A stretch of 64,000 nt of DNA from positions 1 through 64,000 of the forward strand of contig CAZVQX010000002.1 of the NCBI GenBank assembly GCA_964629735.1, given 5' to 3'. The notes under the pieces were generated by a model. The model worked only from the letters and a program-made list of their open reading frames with translations, ran no database searches and had not been told where the DNA came from. How positions within the stretch are numbered: position 1 is the stretch's first letter; every line of letters begins with the position of its first letter. This DNA is from CAZVQX01 sp964629735 (GTDB lineage Bacteria > Bacillota_I > Bacilli_A > RF39 > UBA660). Both the position numbers and the translations under genes were made by a program. Positions 44,306-53,558 of this stretch are shown here, one piece after another.

Positions 44306-45299
44306 ATGTCACCTGTTTTTCTATGCTTAAATGTTTGTATGCTTTTTCAGTAACAACTCTTCCCCGAGGGGTTCTTTTTAAAAAACCATTTTGTAATAAA
44401 TAAGGCTCATAAACATCTTCGATTGTTGTTACTTCTTCACCAATACTAGCAGCGATACTTTCAATTCCAACTGGTCCTCCGTTAAACTTTTCAATAATTG
44501 ACTTTAATAAATTATAATCAGTTTCATCTAATCCCATTTTATCAACTTTTAACTTTTCTAAAGCCAACATAGTTATATCAATATCAATATAACCATCTCC
44601 CATAACTAATGCGTAATCTCTAACTCTTTTAAACAAACGATTAGCAATCCTTGGGGTTCCTCGGCTTCTAGTAGCTAATTCTAAAGCTGCTTCATCATCA
44701 ATTGGACAATCTAAAACCCGACTTGTTCTTTTAATTATGTTTTTTAATTCTGGTACTGTATAATAATTTAAACGAGATACAATTCCAAAACGATCCCTTA
44801 ATGGTCCTGTTAAATCACCGGCTCTTGTTGTTGCACCAACTAAAGTAAACGGTGGTAAATCAATTCTAATATTACGACTAGTTGACTCACTACCAACAAT
44901 TATATCTAGGGCAAAGTCTTCCATTGCCGGATATAATATTTCTTCTATATAACGGGGTATACGATGAATTTCATCAATAAATAAAACATCACCGGGCTCT
45001 AAAGTTGATAAGATTGCTGCTAAATCACCAGCTTTTTCAATTGAAGGGCCACTCGCTGTTTTTATATTTGTCCCCATCTCATTAGCAATTATATACGCTA
45101 GTGTGGTTTTACCAAGGCCTGGGGGACCATACAATAATACATGATCTAAAGCTTCTTCTCTCATTCGGGCGGCCTTTATGAAAATGTTTAAATTTTCTTT
45201 TATTTCTGACTGACCAATATATTCATCAATTCGATTCGGCCTTATATTTATATCAAAATCTTCTTTTAATTCATCACTTGTGATTATTCTTTCGTCCAT
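44286..45299 (-). CDS. ruvB: Holliday junction helicase subunit RuvB
   Basis: The AAA+ motor of branch migration. It has Walker [10 protein letters not shown] (about residue 60), Walker B FIDEIHR, sensor 1 ATTRAG, arginine finger region LRDRFG, and the C-terminal winged-helix segment [21 protein letters not shown]. 337 aa is the usual size. A 60-bp space separates it from ruvA upstream; no promoter is obvious there. Confidence 0.97.
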   Translation of the reverse strand: MDERIITSDELKEDFDINIRPNRIDEYIGQSEIKENLNIFIKAARMREEALDHVLLYGPPGLGKTTLAYIIANEMGTNIKTASGPSIEKAGDLAAILSTLEPGDVLFIDEIHRIPRYIEEILYPAMEDFALDIIVGSESTSRNIRIDLPPFTLVGATTRAGDLTGPLRDRFGIVSRLNYYTVPELKNIIKRTSRVLDCPIDDEAALELATRSRGTPRIANRLFKRVRDYALVMGDGYIDIDITMLALEKLKVDKMGLDETDYNLLKSIIEKFNGGPVGIESIAASIGEEVTTIEDVYEPYLLQNGFLKRTPRGRVVTEKAYKHLSIEKQVTYEDRLF

Positions 45300-45359
45300 A
45301 ATTATCCTCCTTATAAAAGATTATACATGGTAAAATAAAAAAAGTAAAACATTTGTTCG

Positions 45360-45908
45360 TTATTTGAGTAATAACTTCAATGAATCTTTTACTTGCTCTT
45401 CTAAAGATTTATTAGTATCTACTTTGGGTAATATTTTTTTAATAACATTATTTTTATATCCTAGTGCTTGCAACGTCTCAATTAATTCATCATTATAAAC
45501 AATATTTTCTTCCTTTGCGACTAGTTTTCCTTTTAAATCTAAAATAATCTGGCGAGCGATTTTGTCTCCAATTTTAGGGAATTTTTTCAAATATAAAATA
45601 TTTTCTCTTTCTATTGCATCAATAATACCACTAGGAGTACCGGTTGCCAACATCGGCAAAGCAGTTCTAGCCCCTATACCTTTTACACTTATTAATTTTA
45701 AAAATAATTGTTTTTCTTCAATAGTTTTAAAACCAAATAAACTTAGTTCATCTTCTTTTACTTGTTGATATAAATAAATTTTTGTTTTTACTCCGATATT
45801 ATATGAGTATGGGTTCGCACAATTTATTAAATAACCAATACCATTATTTTCAATAACAATATAACTACTATCTATTTCAGTAATCTCGCCTGTAATATAT
45901 GAATACAC
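45360..45908 (-). CDS. ruvA: Holliday junction helicase subunit RuvA
   Basis: RuvA binds the four-way junction and loads RuvB. An OB-fold N-terminus (YSYITGEITEIDSS), two helix-hairpin-helix motifs (VKGIGARTALPML and FPKIGDKIARQII) and a C-terminal domain that would contact RuvB are visible. I place the start at the GTG 45906-45908 so that the protein begins MYSYITG behind TAGGTGG; two earlier in-frame GTGs lie inside that ribosome site. A TATAAT box lies about 20 bp upstream. No RuvC gene is seen in the window. Confidence 0.95.
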   Translation of the reverse strand: MYSYITGEITEIDSSYIVIENNGIGYLINCANPYSYNIGVKTKIYLYQQVKEDELSLFGFKTIEEKQLFLKLISVKGIGARTALPMLATGTPSGIIDAIERENILYLKKFPKIGDKIARQIILDLKGKLVAKEENIVYNDELIETLQALGYKNNVIKKILPKVDTNKSLEEQVKDSLKLLLK

Positions 45909-45944
45909 ACTTATCACCACCTATTTAATTATAACATAAATGTT

Positions 45945-45973
45945 AAAAAAAGCACCTTTTTAATTGATGCTTT
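45945..45973 (-). terminator. Terminator of the priA-fmt cluster
   Basis: On the minus strand AAAGCATC pairs with GGTGCTTT (one G-U pair) and is followed by several T. It ends directly after the stop codon of the 45974-46276 gene, separating it from ruvAB. Confidence 0.78.
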
Positions 45974-46276
45974 CTATTTTTTATTTAACAAAGTTCTTAC
46001 TATATATATTTCAAAAATTATAAAATTAACAACGAATGCCCACATTATGATTTCATTAAAAACTCCACTTGTATATTTATTTATGACACTTGGTAAAGAT
46101 GTCGGCATATAAACATTAATGAATTTTTGTATTTCTGGCGACGCTATATTATTTTTTAAAAAATTAACAATTCTTAAAAATATATCTAATATTGCTATAA
46201 AATAGACAAAACTATCAAATCTTTTAAATACAAACAATACTAATACTAGTAATACAAATATAATAATTAACTCCAT
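45974..46276 (-). CDS. Small membrane protein of unknown function
   Basis: 100 residues with two or three hydrophobic segments: an N-terminal helix (about 2-18), a weaker central helix (about 25-42) and a C-terminal helix (about 75-95). The linker contains VYMPTSLPSVINKYTSG. I do not recognise the family. It lies three bases after the 214-aa gene and before a terminator, so the two are probably made together. Confidence 0.65.
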   Translation of the reverse strand: MELIIIFVLLVLVLFVFKRFDSFVYFIAILDIFLRIVNFLKNNIASPEIQKFINVYMPTSLPSVINKYTSGVFNEIIMWAFVVNFIIFEIYIVRTLLNKK

Positions 46277-46279
46277 TTT

Positions 46280-46924
46280 TTACTCCTTTTCATAACTAAC
46301 AACTAAGGACTGAATTTTTTTAAAAGTTGCTGGGTTTGTATCAATATCTTCAAAATTAATTGAAATTTTATTAATAAATTCTTCTTTTTCAATTGTTTTA
46401 ACAACAACAATTACCGGTTCGTCTTCATCAGTAGTGTTAGAATAATATGTTTTTTCAACCGAATAACTTCCATACAATTCTGTTTTTGATGTTAATTCAG
46501 AAACTTTAATTAATTGATAAATATTTTCAGGATTATATGAAATAATCATTTCAATAATAGGATCATCAATTTTTTCGAGTTTTTCTTCATGTACTATAAA
46601 TAAATTATCACCAAATAATTTATATTTAACATTATTTAAGTCAAATTCAAATATACCATTATTGAAAGCCCCGTTTAGCTCATATAGCTTTAATCCTTCA
46701 TCTAAATAATTTACTTGATAATGAAAACGATATTGTTTCATTAATTTATATTTTTCTAAAGCTTCTTGTTTTTCAATTGGTTTTGGATTAGGTTTGAGCT
46801 GATTAGTTGCGGGTTTAATTGATAATAAAATTGTTGCAAAAAATATAAAATATAACCCTAAAATAATTAAAGCACGATATTGTTTGTTTTGAATTATTTC
46901 TTTCAATGATTTTTTTGGTTTCAT
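46280..46924 (-). CDS. Single-pass exported protein of unknown function
   Basis: 214 residues with one helix (about residues 18-36) after a lysine-rich N-terminus; the rest should lie outside the membrane. The exterior part has a proline-rich linker, then a beta-rich domain containing YELNGAFNNGIFEFDLNNVKYKLF and ending in a basic-acidic tail. No known domain is apparent. It is 7 bp after fmt, so it shares that transcript, but it has no evident link to formylation. Confidence 0.65.
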   Translation of the reverse strand: MKPKKSLKEIIQNKQYRALIILGLYFIFFATILLSIKPATNQLKPNPKPIEKQEALEKYKLMKQYRFHYQVNYLDEGLKLYELNGAFNNGIFEFDLNNVKYKLFGDNLFIVHEEKLEKIDDPIIEMIISYNPENIYQLIKVSELTSKTELYGSYSVEKTYYSNTTDEDEPVIVVVKTIEKEEFINKISINFEDIDTNPATFKKIQSLVVSYEKE

Positions 46925-46931
46925 ATAACTT

Positions 46932-47894
46932 CTAATCTAATATCTTCCCAATAATTGAATCTTTATTACCAAAACCATTAAGAAAATCAGTCGCACTCAT
47001 TTTTCTTTTACCTTCCGGCTGAACAGTTGTGAAAACTATTTCGCCATTACTTACTTTTACACCAAAACCATCTTCATATATGCGAGTTATCTCACCATCA
47101 AATAAACCTGAGTAAAACCTATCTGTAGGATAAGATTCCCATACTTTTAATATTTTTCCATTAAAATAGCAGTATGCACCCGGCCAAGAATTAAGTCCTC
47201 GAATTTGATTATATATTTGTTTTTTTGTTTTTGAAAAATTGATTTTTTCATCTTGTCTTTTTATAACAAAACCATAAGTTGCTTCTTCATCATTTTGTTT
47301 TACTCTATGTGAAGTTCCGTCAATTATACTCGGTAAGGTTTTAAGTAATAAATCTCTACCTAAAATACTTAATTTATCATGTAAACTAGACGCAGTATCA
47401 TTATTTTCAATTTTTATTTCTTCTTGTGATATTATATCACCAGTATCCATACCTGTATCCATATGCATAATAGTAACACCGGTTTTAGTATGTCCGGCAA
47501 TAATAGCCCGATGAATTGGAGCGCCACCTCTTAATTTAGGCAATAGTGAGGCATGAACATTAATACAACCAAGTCGTGGGTAATCTATTATTTCTTTAGG
47601 TAATATTTGACCATATGCTGAAGTTATAATTAAATCAGGTTCAAGTGCTAAAACTTCATCTATTGCTTCTTTAATATTTTCTGGTTGAATTACTAAAATG
47701 GTATTATTAATACCTACTTGCTTAATTGGCGTTGGTACAAACTCACTATTTTTCTTTAAACGATCTGGCTGAGTAACAATTGCCCGGATTTTATAATTTT
47801 CAATTAATCCCTCTAAAATTGGAACACTAAATTCTGGCGTTCCCATAAATATTATTTTTAAATTTTTTTCTACAACTATTTTACTATAATCCAT
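46932..47894 (-). CDS. fmt: Methionyl-tRNA formyltransferase
   Basis: Formylates initiator Met-tRNA. Motifs: IIFMGTPEFSVPIL (about residue 14), VTQPDRLKKN, HASLLPKLRGGAPIHRAI with the catalytic His (about 110), MDTGMDTGDI, and a C-terminal OB-fold domain. The ATG at 47892-47894 follows GAGGTG, giving about ten more N-terminal residues than usual. A shorter start before IIFMGTP has no ribosome site that I can see. It lies 41 bp after priA, an order seen in Bacillus (priA-def-fmt, here without def). Confidence 0.95.
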   Translation of the reverse strand: MDYSKIVVEKNLKIIFMGTPEFSVPILEGLIENYKIRAIVTQPDRLKKNSEFVPTPIKQVGINNTILVIQPENIKEAIDEVLALEPDLIITSAYGQILPKEIIDYPRLGCINVHASLLPKLRGGAPIHRAIIAGHTKTGVTIMHMDTGMDTGDIISQEEIKIENNDTASSLHDKLSILGRDLLLKTLPSIIDGTSHRVKQNDEEATYGFVIKRQDEKINFSKTKKQIYNQIRGLNSWPGAYCYFNGKILKVWESYPTDRFYSGLFDGEITRIYEDGFGVKVSNGEIVFTTVQPEGKRKMSATDFLNGFGNKDSIIGKILD

Positions 47895-47935
47895 ATCATC
47901 ACCTCTATTATTTTACCATATATATTTATAAATAA

Positions 47936-50107
47936 CTATAGCCTTATTGGGTTAATATCAATCTCAACGTCTATTTTATTATTGTTTTTATAATGATTAT
48001 TTATATTTTGTAATAAGGGCATTAATTTTTTAGTTGTTTTATATTTAATAATAATTTGATAATAATAAATATTATTTACTTTAGGAATACTAGCTGGGCT
48101 GGGACCAAGTAAAGTAACGTCAGTTGATACTTTATTTTTTAAATAATAAAATATTTTATTAACTTCTTCCTCCACTAATTTAGAGTTTTTACTATAAACT
48201 TTTACTAATGTAAGATTATAAAATGGGGGATATCCTAAAAATTGTCTGATATTCATCTCTTCATTATAAAAACCAATATAATCATTATTCAATGCATAGT
48301 TAATACTATAATGGTCTAAGTTAAAAGCTTGTATAATCACTTCTCCTAAACGATCACTTCGCCCCGCTCGGCCTGAGACTTGATTTAATAATTGGAATGT
48401 TCGTTCAGCGCTTCTAAAATCGGGAATATTTAAAGTAGCATCACCGTTTAGCACACCAACTAAAGTAACCATATCAAAATCTAATCCTTTGGAAATCATT
48501 TGAGTCCCAATTAAAACATTATATTCTTGTTTTTGAAATGCCCTTAATATTTTTTCGTGACTACCTTTCCTAACCGTTGTATCAATATCCATTCTTATTG
48601 TTTTAGCATTAGGTATTATTTTTTTAACCTCTTCTTCTAATTTTTGAGTTCCTAATCCATATTGGTTAATATTTTTACTACCACAATTCCAACAATTGTC
48701 TTTTTCAGATGAAATAAATCCACAATAATGACATTGAAGATTATTTGTTGTTTTATGATAAATTAAAGGAATATCACAATTTGGACACTTAGCTGTATGC
48801 CCGCAATCATGACAAGTTATTATTGTTGAATAACCTCTTCTATTCAATAATAACATTACTTGTTCACCACGAGTTAAAGTTTGATTAATTTTATCAATTA
48901 ATATTTTTGATAAAATACGATATCCTTTTTTATTTTCAACACGCATATCAACTAAATGAATTTGTGGCATATTATTATTTATTCTATTTTTAAGTTCTAA
49001 CAATTCATAAATTCCCATTTTAGCACGTGTATAACTCTCGATTGAAGGAGTTGCACTGCCTAAAATAACAGGACAATTATGGTATTTACCACGATATATT
49101 GCAATATCTGAAGTATTATATTTGGGAATGTTTTCTTGTTTATATGTAGTTGAATGTTCTTCATCAATAATAATTACACCTATATTATTGAAGGGGACAA
49201 AAACTGCACTTCTTGCCCCAATGACAATTGAAACTTCCCTTTTTACAATTTTTCGCCATTCGTCATATCGTTCACCGTTACTTAATCGACTATGAATGAT
49301 TGCTATATTATTACCAAAACGAGTTTTAAAATTATTAACCATTTGTGGGGTTAAACTAATTTCAGGTACTAAAACAATTGCTTCTTTACCTTGTTTTAAA
49401 ACTTCTTCAATAACATGCATATATACTTCTGTTTTACCACTACCTGTTACCCCATGAAGCAGGAATGGTTTAAAATCTTTACTATTTAACACAGTTTTAA
49501 CAACTGAAGATTGATTTTTTGTTAAAACAATATTTTTAGGTTTTATCTCCGCATCTATATTAAGACGATATACTTCTTCTTTAACTTCATAAATTACACC
49601 TAACTCTAACAATTTGTTTACACCATAAACTGATATCTTATTACATTCACTTTTTAATGATTTTTCTTCTTTCATAATTTTATTTATTATTTCCAATTGT
49701 TTTTCATTAGTAATGGTGATATTTATATCTTTTATTTTTAAATATTTTGTATATTTTTTATTAATAATAACATTTTGTTTAGCTTTTAGCCCTGTTGGTA
49801 ACATTGTTTGATAACAACTAATTAGTGGCGACAATGTTTTTTTGCTAATATAATTGCCTAATTTTAATAATTCATCATTTAATATAGGTTCTTTATCTAT
49901 TATTTCAATTATATCTTTTAGTTCATAATCATATTCTTTTTGTTTCTTTTCAATTTTTAAAATAAAACCTTCTAAATGGCGATGACCAAATGATACTAAA
50001 ACACGTTTACCTATAGCAGCATCATTGGTTAAATGTTTAGGTACATTGTAAGTAAATGTTTTAGCAACCCGTTTGGCTTTTAATTCAACTAATACTTCCA
50101 CAACCAT
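47936..50107 (-). CDS. priA: Primosomal protein N' (replication restart helicase PriA)
   Basis: PriA reloads the replisome at stalled forks. The N-terminal 3'-end binding domain is followed by a helicase core with Walker A GVTGSGKTEVY (about residue 222), DEEH box IIDEEHSTTYKQ, GSATPS, and four CX2C pairs binding two zinc ions (CHDCG, CPNCD, CHYCG, CWNCG). The start is ATG 50105-50107 with GGAG eight bases upstream; an earlier ATG would have only two bases of spacing. 723 aa is somewhat shorter than in Bacillus. Confidence 0.96.
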   Translation of the reverse strand: MVVEVLVELKAKRVAKTFTYNVPKHLTNDAAIGKRVLVSFGHRHLEGFILKIEKKQKEYDYELKDIIEIIDKEPILNDELLKLGNYISKKTLSPLISCYQTMLPTGLKAKQNVIINKKYTKYLKIKDINITITNEKQLEIINKIMKEEKSLKSECNKISVYGVNKLLELGVIYEVKEEVYRLNIDAEIKPKNIVLTKNQSSVVKTVLNSKDFKPFLLHGVTGSGKTEVYMHVIEEVLKQGKEAIVLVPEISLTPQMVNNFKTRFGNNIAIIHSRLSNGERYDEWRKIVKREVSIVIGARSAVFVPFNNIGVIIIDEEHSTTYKQENIPKYNTSDIAIYRGKYHNCPVILGSATPSIESYTRAKMGIYELLELKNRINNNMPQIHLVDMRVENKKGYRILSKILIDKINQTLTRGEQVMLLLNRRGYSTIITCHDCGHTAKCPNCDIPLIYHKTTNNLQCHYCGFISSEKDNCWNCGSKNINQYGLGTQKLEEEVKKIIPNAKTIRMDIDTTVRKGSHEKILRAFQKQEYNVLIGTQMISKGLDFDMVTLVGVLNGDATLNIPDFRSAERTFQLLNQVSGRAGRSDRLGEVIIQAFNLDHYSINYALNNDYIGFYNEEMNIRQFLGYPPFYNLTLVKVYSKNSKLVEEEVNKIFYYLKNKVSTDVTLLGPSPASIPKVNNIYYYQIIIKYKTTKKLMPLLQNINNHYKNNNKIDVEIDINPIRL

Positions 50108-50160
50108 AAACATCACTCCTTAATTTATTATAGCATGTTATTGATAATTTAGGAAAAATA

Positions 50161-50216
50161 AAAAAAGAACTTTTGAAATTGTTTGAGTTTAACAAACTAG
50201 CTTTTTTAAGTTCTTT
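50161..50216 (-). terminator. Terminator of tig
   Basis: AGAACTT/AAGTTCT outer stem with an inner AGTTTGTTAAACT palindrome in the loop, and a run of seven T on the minus strand. It lies 13 bp beyond the trigger factor stop. Confidence 0.72.
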
Positions 50217-50228
50217 TAATTACTTATT

Positions 50229-51479
50229 TTATGATTTTAACACTTCAATCGCACCACGCATTTGAAGATCATATTTAATCATTTCAATTCCGCCAAATAA
50301 TTTTAAAAATTCTTCTTTTTCCATTTGATACTTTTCTGCTAATTTAATTGCTTCTTCTTCAGCCTTCTCATCAGTAATAGAAATATTTTCAACTTTGGCA
50401 ATTTCTTCTAACATTAAACGATATTTAACCCGGTTAGTTGCTTCTGGTTTCATTTGTTCTTTTAAATTTTCTTCTTTTAATTGAGTTAATTGATAATAAC
50501 TTTCTAAATTAAGACCTTGCATTTTTAAAGTTTCATCAAATTGACTAATCATACGTTGAGTTTCTTCATCAATCATAACTTCAGGAATGTCAATTTCAAC
50601 CGTTTTAGCACATTCTTCTAATAATTTATCAATGTACTTATTTTCAGCTTCCATTTCTTTTTTAGCTACTAAATTTTCTTCAAGTTGTTTTCTTAAACTT
50701 TCTTCAGTAGTAATACCTTCCATTCCAAAGTCTTCAAAAAATTCTTCATTTAATTCCGGTACTATTGTTTCTTTTACTTCTTTTATGGTTACTTTAAAAA
50801 CAACTGGTGCACCCTTTAACTCATCGCTATGATATTCCTCAGGGAATGTTACATTAATATCTTTTGTTTCTCCCGTTTTCATACCAATAAGTTGTTCTTC
50901 AAATCCTGGAATAAAAGTATTACTTCCAATTTTTAATGGATAATTTTCACCTTTACCACCTTCAAAAGGAACTTCATCTTTAAATCCTTCAAAATCTATT
51001 ATAGCAGTGTCACCTGCAACAATTTTATCGGCCTTAACTCTTTCTTCAGAAAAATTAACTAGGGTTTGTTCTAAAGCATTATCAACTTCTTCTTTAGTAA
51101 CCTCTACTTTATCTTTAGCAACTTTTAAGTCTTTATATTTACCAAGTTTAACCTCTGGTTTTAAAGTTAATGTAAAAACATATTCTACACCATCTTTATC
51201 TAAGTTACCAATAGCAACATCTGGTTGTGCTACTATTTCTAAATCTTTATTTTCCTGAAAAACTTGCATATAAGCATCTTGTAATAAAGATTCAGCCGCT
51301 TCTATATATAAAGAGTGTTCACCATACTTCTTTATATAAACTTCTTTAGGTGCCTTACCAGGACGAAATCCATCTATCTTAGCTTTGGCATTAGCTTTTT
51401 CAAAAGATTCCTCAATTGCTTTTTTCCATTTATCACCTTTAATTTCAATATTTACATGTTTAATATTTTTATTTTCCAT
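50229..51479 (-). CDS. tig: Trigger factor
   Basis: Ribosome-associated chaperone with peptidyl-prolyl isomerase. The ribosome-binding tail contains the conserved GFRPGKAP (about residues 37-44). The PPIase domain (about 145-235) has GDTAIIDFEGF and a C-terminal helical arm domain follows. 416 aa is close to the usual 430. ATG behind GGAGG with its own promoter and terminator, so it is monocistronic. Confidence 0.96.
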   Translation of the reverse strand: MENKNIKHVNIEIKGDKWKKAIEESFEKANAKAKIDGFRPGKAPKEVYIKKYGEHSLYIEAAESLLQDAYMQVFQENKDLEIVAQPDVAIGNLDKDGVEYVFTLTLKPEVKLGKYKDLKVAKDKVEVTKEEVDNALEQTLVNFSEERVKADKIVAGDTAIIDFEGFKDEVPFEGGKGENYPLKIGSNTFIPGFEEQLIGMKTGETKDINVTFPEEYHSDELKGAPVVFKVTIKEVKETIVPELNEEFFEDFGMEGITTEESLRKQLEENLVAKKEMEAENKYIDKLLEECAKTVEIDIPEVMIDEETQRMISQFDETLKMQGLNLESYYQLTQLKEENLKEQMKPEATNRVKYRLMLEEIAKVENISITDEKAEEEAIKLAEKYQMEKEEFLKLFGGIEMIKYDLQMRGAIEVLKS

Positions 51480-51503
51480 GATATCCTCCTTTTCACTTAT
51501 AAT

Positions 51504-51532
51504 AGTATATAATATTTATAATGCTTTTACAA
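51504..51532 (-). promoter_or_regulatory. Promoter of tig
   Basis: TTGTAA (51527-51532) and TATACT (51504-51509), 17-bp spacer, minus strand, about 25 bp upstream of the tig start codon. Confidence 0.72.
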
Positions 51533-51562
51533 GTAGATGTTTAAGTTTGACATTATATCTTA

Positions 51563-51593
51563 TTAAAAACATAGAGTAAAGATTACTCTATGT
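51563..51593 (-). terminator. Terminator of the phage-type phosphoesterase gene
   Basis: An 11-bp stem ACATAGAGTAA/TTACTCTATGT with a three-base loop followed by TTTTAAT on the minus strand. It overlaps the stop codon at 51583-51585. Confidence 0.85.
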
Positions 51594-53412
51594 CTTTTTT
51601 ATATTTTAAAACTAATTTTTTTTCAGTTTCTAATGGTTTTATTTCTTCACCATATCCTAATATTGACATTAATTGATTTATTTCTTCTTCATTATATTGA
51701 CTTAAATCAATGTCTAAAACTTCTGAAATCTTTTTTAAAGTATTTTGATATTTTTTACCAACATAATTTATTTTACGTTTTAAGAGATTTAGTTTTTTCT
51801 TCAATTGTTCTCTTTGAACACTCTCATCACTTAAATCTAAGGCTTCAGTCATAGTATTCATTACATTTACATTTTCATTTCGGTCAATACTTTTTATTCT
51901 TTTTTTCCTATCTTCTTCAGTTAATGTTATATTATGTTTACCAATATATCCTTTTTCTTTATCAATTAAATATACACTGTGACCTTGTCTTTGACCTAAA
52001 TATAAATTTGAATAATGCCAGTTTTCAATACCGGTTAATGATGCGGTTCTAATAACAGTTACTTTATCAAATTTGTTTTCAGAGTCTTGATGAATGTGAC
52101 CAGCAAATACGTAAACACGATCAGCACGATTATATTCAGCTGGGAATTGATATTTAATTGATTCAGCTAAGTTTTTATCATTTAAATTTTTCCCTTCTGG
52201 ACTTTTACCATGTGAAAAAACAATTAAATTTCTTCCGAATTCATAACAAGTTGTATATCTTAAATCTTTATAAGAAAATTGAACATCTACTTTTTCATCT
52301 TTTGTCATGTTATATATATCATATATATTCGTAAATAAACTGAAACTTGATTTTTCATCATGATTGCCCGGGTTACCTTTAATAACTACTTTTTCAAATT
52401 GCATTTTTAAAGTTTCTATCATTTGTAAGTATCCTATTTTCCCCCATAAATAAACTTCTTTAAAACGGGTGTCATTATGTTGTTGGGTTCCAGCGGTAGT
52501 TTTATCATCTACGGTATCACTATTAAAATAATCATTACCAACTCCTAAAATTAAAGATGTTGCTTTATGTTTTTTCTGATATTCAACAATCTCCATTACG
52601 GTCTGTTTTAATCGCCACATTGCTTGCTTTGTTGAAAAATCTTCAAAATCTACAACTGATCCTAATTTACCTATATGGAGTTCGAGACCTGGACATACCA
52701 TAACCAAATTATCATTATAATTTGGTTGTTTCTTTTTAGTTTTTGCGTGCTTATTTTCAAAAAAATCAAATGGCGTTATTTTCCTAGTTGATAAATATTC
52801 ATCTAACCAAGCATCACATTCTTCTTTGGTATAAAAAAGAATAGGATTTTTTCTCTTAGTAATTGATACACTAAATTTTTCATTTAATACCATTTCAACA
52901 GTTTTTTCACCATGTTCATTTTCAACTTTTACTGGCGTTGTCCAAGCACCACTTATTATTTTTTGAACTTCAAAACGTCCTGGATTAAAACCTAAATAAG
53001 TTAATAAAAATAAATCATCACTTATTTTATTAATTATTTTTTGGCGAATAATTTCCTTTGAATCGGTCTCTATATCAATATCAAAAATTGGTTTATAATC
53101 TTCTTTAGGAATTGATAAACTTCTAATAATACTATCAGTATTTAATTTATCATTCATTTTTTCAACCGGTTGCCCTTGTTTGTTTTCTGGTTTTGTATAT
53201 TGTTCAGTTTTTTCGCAATAATCAAACAATAATTGTGGATTAACCGAACTCATTAAAATTTTATTAGCTTGTGTACTTAGGGCATTTGGCGATATTTCAT
53301 TTTGTTCAATATCAAAATAAATTTTTGCGCCTTCTTTCCAAGTTTTAATAAGTTTTTGACTCTTTAGTAATTTAATGTAATAAATTAGTGTTAAATTATA
53401 ATCAACCTTCAT
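51583..53412 (-). CDS. Phage-type calcineurin-like metallophosphoesterase
   Basis: A protein of about 609 aa with an N-terminal region that could be a helix-turn-helix domain (about residues 1-60), a middle domain, and a metallophosphoesterase core. Motifs: ELHIGKLG (the usual Asp is Glu), LGVGNDYFNSD, IKGNPGNHDE, FSHGKSPEG and FAGHIHQDSE. The sequence TTAGTQQHNDTRFKEV in the core is the pattern I associate with phosphoesterases of Firmicutes phages and prophages. A coiled-coil tail closes it. No other phage gene is near. The start is ATG 53410-53412 (a second ATG immediately upstream is possible) behind GGGAG, directly after a terminator-like hairpin. Substrate is unknown, DNA or RNA ends being likely. 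Confidence 0.78.
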   Translation of the reverse strand: MKVDYNLTLIYYIKLLKSQKLIKTWKEGAKIYFDIEQNEISPNALSTQANKILMSSVNPQLLFDYCEKTEQYTKPENKQGQPVEKMNDKLNTDSIIRSLSIPKEDYKPIFDIDIETDSKEIIRQKIINKISDDLFLLTYLGFNPGRFEVQKIISGAWTTPVKVENEHGEKTVEMVLNEKFSVSITKRKNPILFYTKEECDAWLDEYLSTRKITPFDFFENKHAKTKKKQPNYNDNLVMVCPGLELHIGKLGSVVDFEDFSTKQAMWRLKQTVMEIVEYQKKHKATSLILGVGNDYFNSDTVDDKTTAGTQQHNDTRFKEVYLWGKIGYLQMIETLKMQFEKVVIKGNPGNHDEKSSFSLFTNIYDIYNMTKDEKVDVQFSYKDLRYTTCYEFGRNLIVFSHGKSPEGKNLNDKNLAESIKYQFPAEYNRADRVYVFAGHIHQDSENKFDKVTVIRTASLTGIENWHYSNLYLGQRQGHSVYLIDKEKGYIGKHNITLTEEDRKKRIKSIDRNENVNVMNTMTEALDLSDESVQREQLKKKLNLLKRKINYVGKKYQNTLKKISEVLDIDLSQYNEEEINQLMSILGYGEEIKPLETEKKLVLKYKKDIE

Positions 53413-53429
53413 CATACCTCTCCCTTCAA

Positions 53430-53476
53430 GAAAAAAAGAAGAATACACCCTAAAATCGGGCGAATTCTTCTTTTTT
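53430..53476 (-). terminator. Terminator hairpin in the leader of the phosphoesterase gene
   Basis: A stem of about 15 bp (AAGAAGAATTCGCCC against GGGTGTATTCTTCTT, one mismatch and one G-U) with loop GATTTTA is followed by seven T on the minus strand. It lies between a strong promoter and the phosphoesterase ribosome site, so it may attenuate that gene, end a small RNA, or end greA transcription. Confidence 0.82.
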
Positions 53477-53521
53477 AATTTTATACATATTTGTGTTTTC
53501 CATACTACCACAACCAGTCAT
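53450..53521 (-). CDS. Possible 23-codon leader reading frame
   Basis: An ATG at 53519-53521 opens a 23-codon frame ending in TAG at 53450-53452, inside the loop of the terminator hairpin. There is no ribosome site, but the promoter predicts transcription to begin at or next to the ATG, so it would be leaderless. The peptide has lysine and glutamate near its end and no repeated codon run typical of amino-acid attenuators. It may be fortuitous; the same span could instead be a non-coding RNA of about 95 nt. Confidence 0.3.
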   Translation of the reverse strand: MTGCGSMENTNMYKIKKEEFARF

Positions 53522-53527
53522 AATTAA

Positions 53528-53556
53528 ATTATAACAAATTTATGATGATATGGCAA
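53528..53556 (-). promoter_or_regulatory. Promoter between greA and the phosphoesterase
   Basis: TTGCCA (53551-53556) and a perfect TATAAT (53528-53533), 17-bp spacer, minus strand. The predicted start is near 53521, about 45 bp before the terminator hairpin. Confidence 0.8.
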
Positions 53557-53558
53557 CA

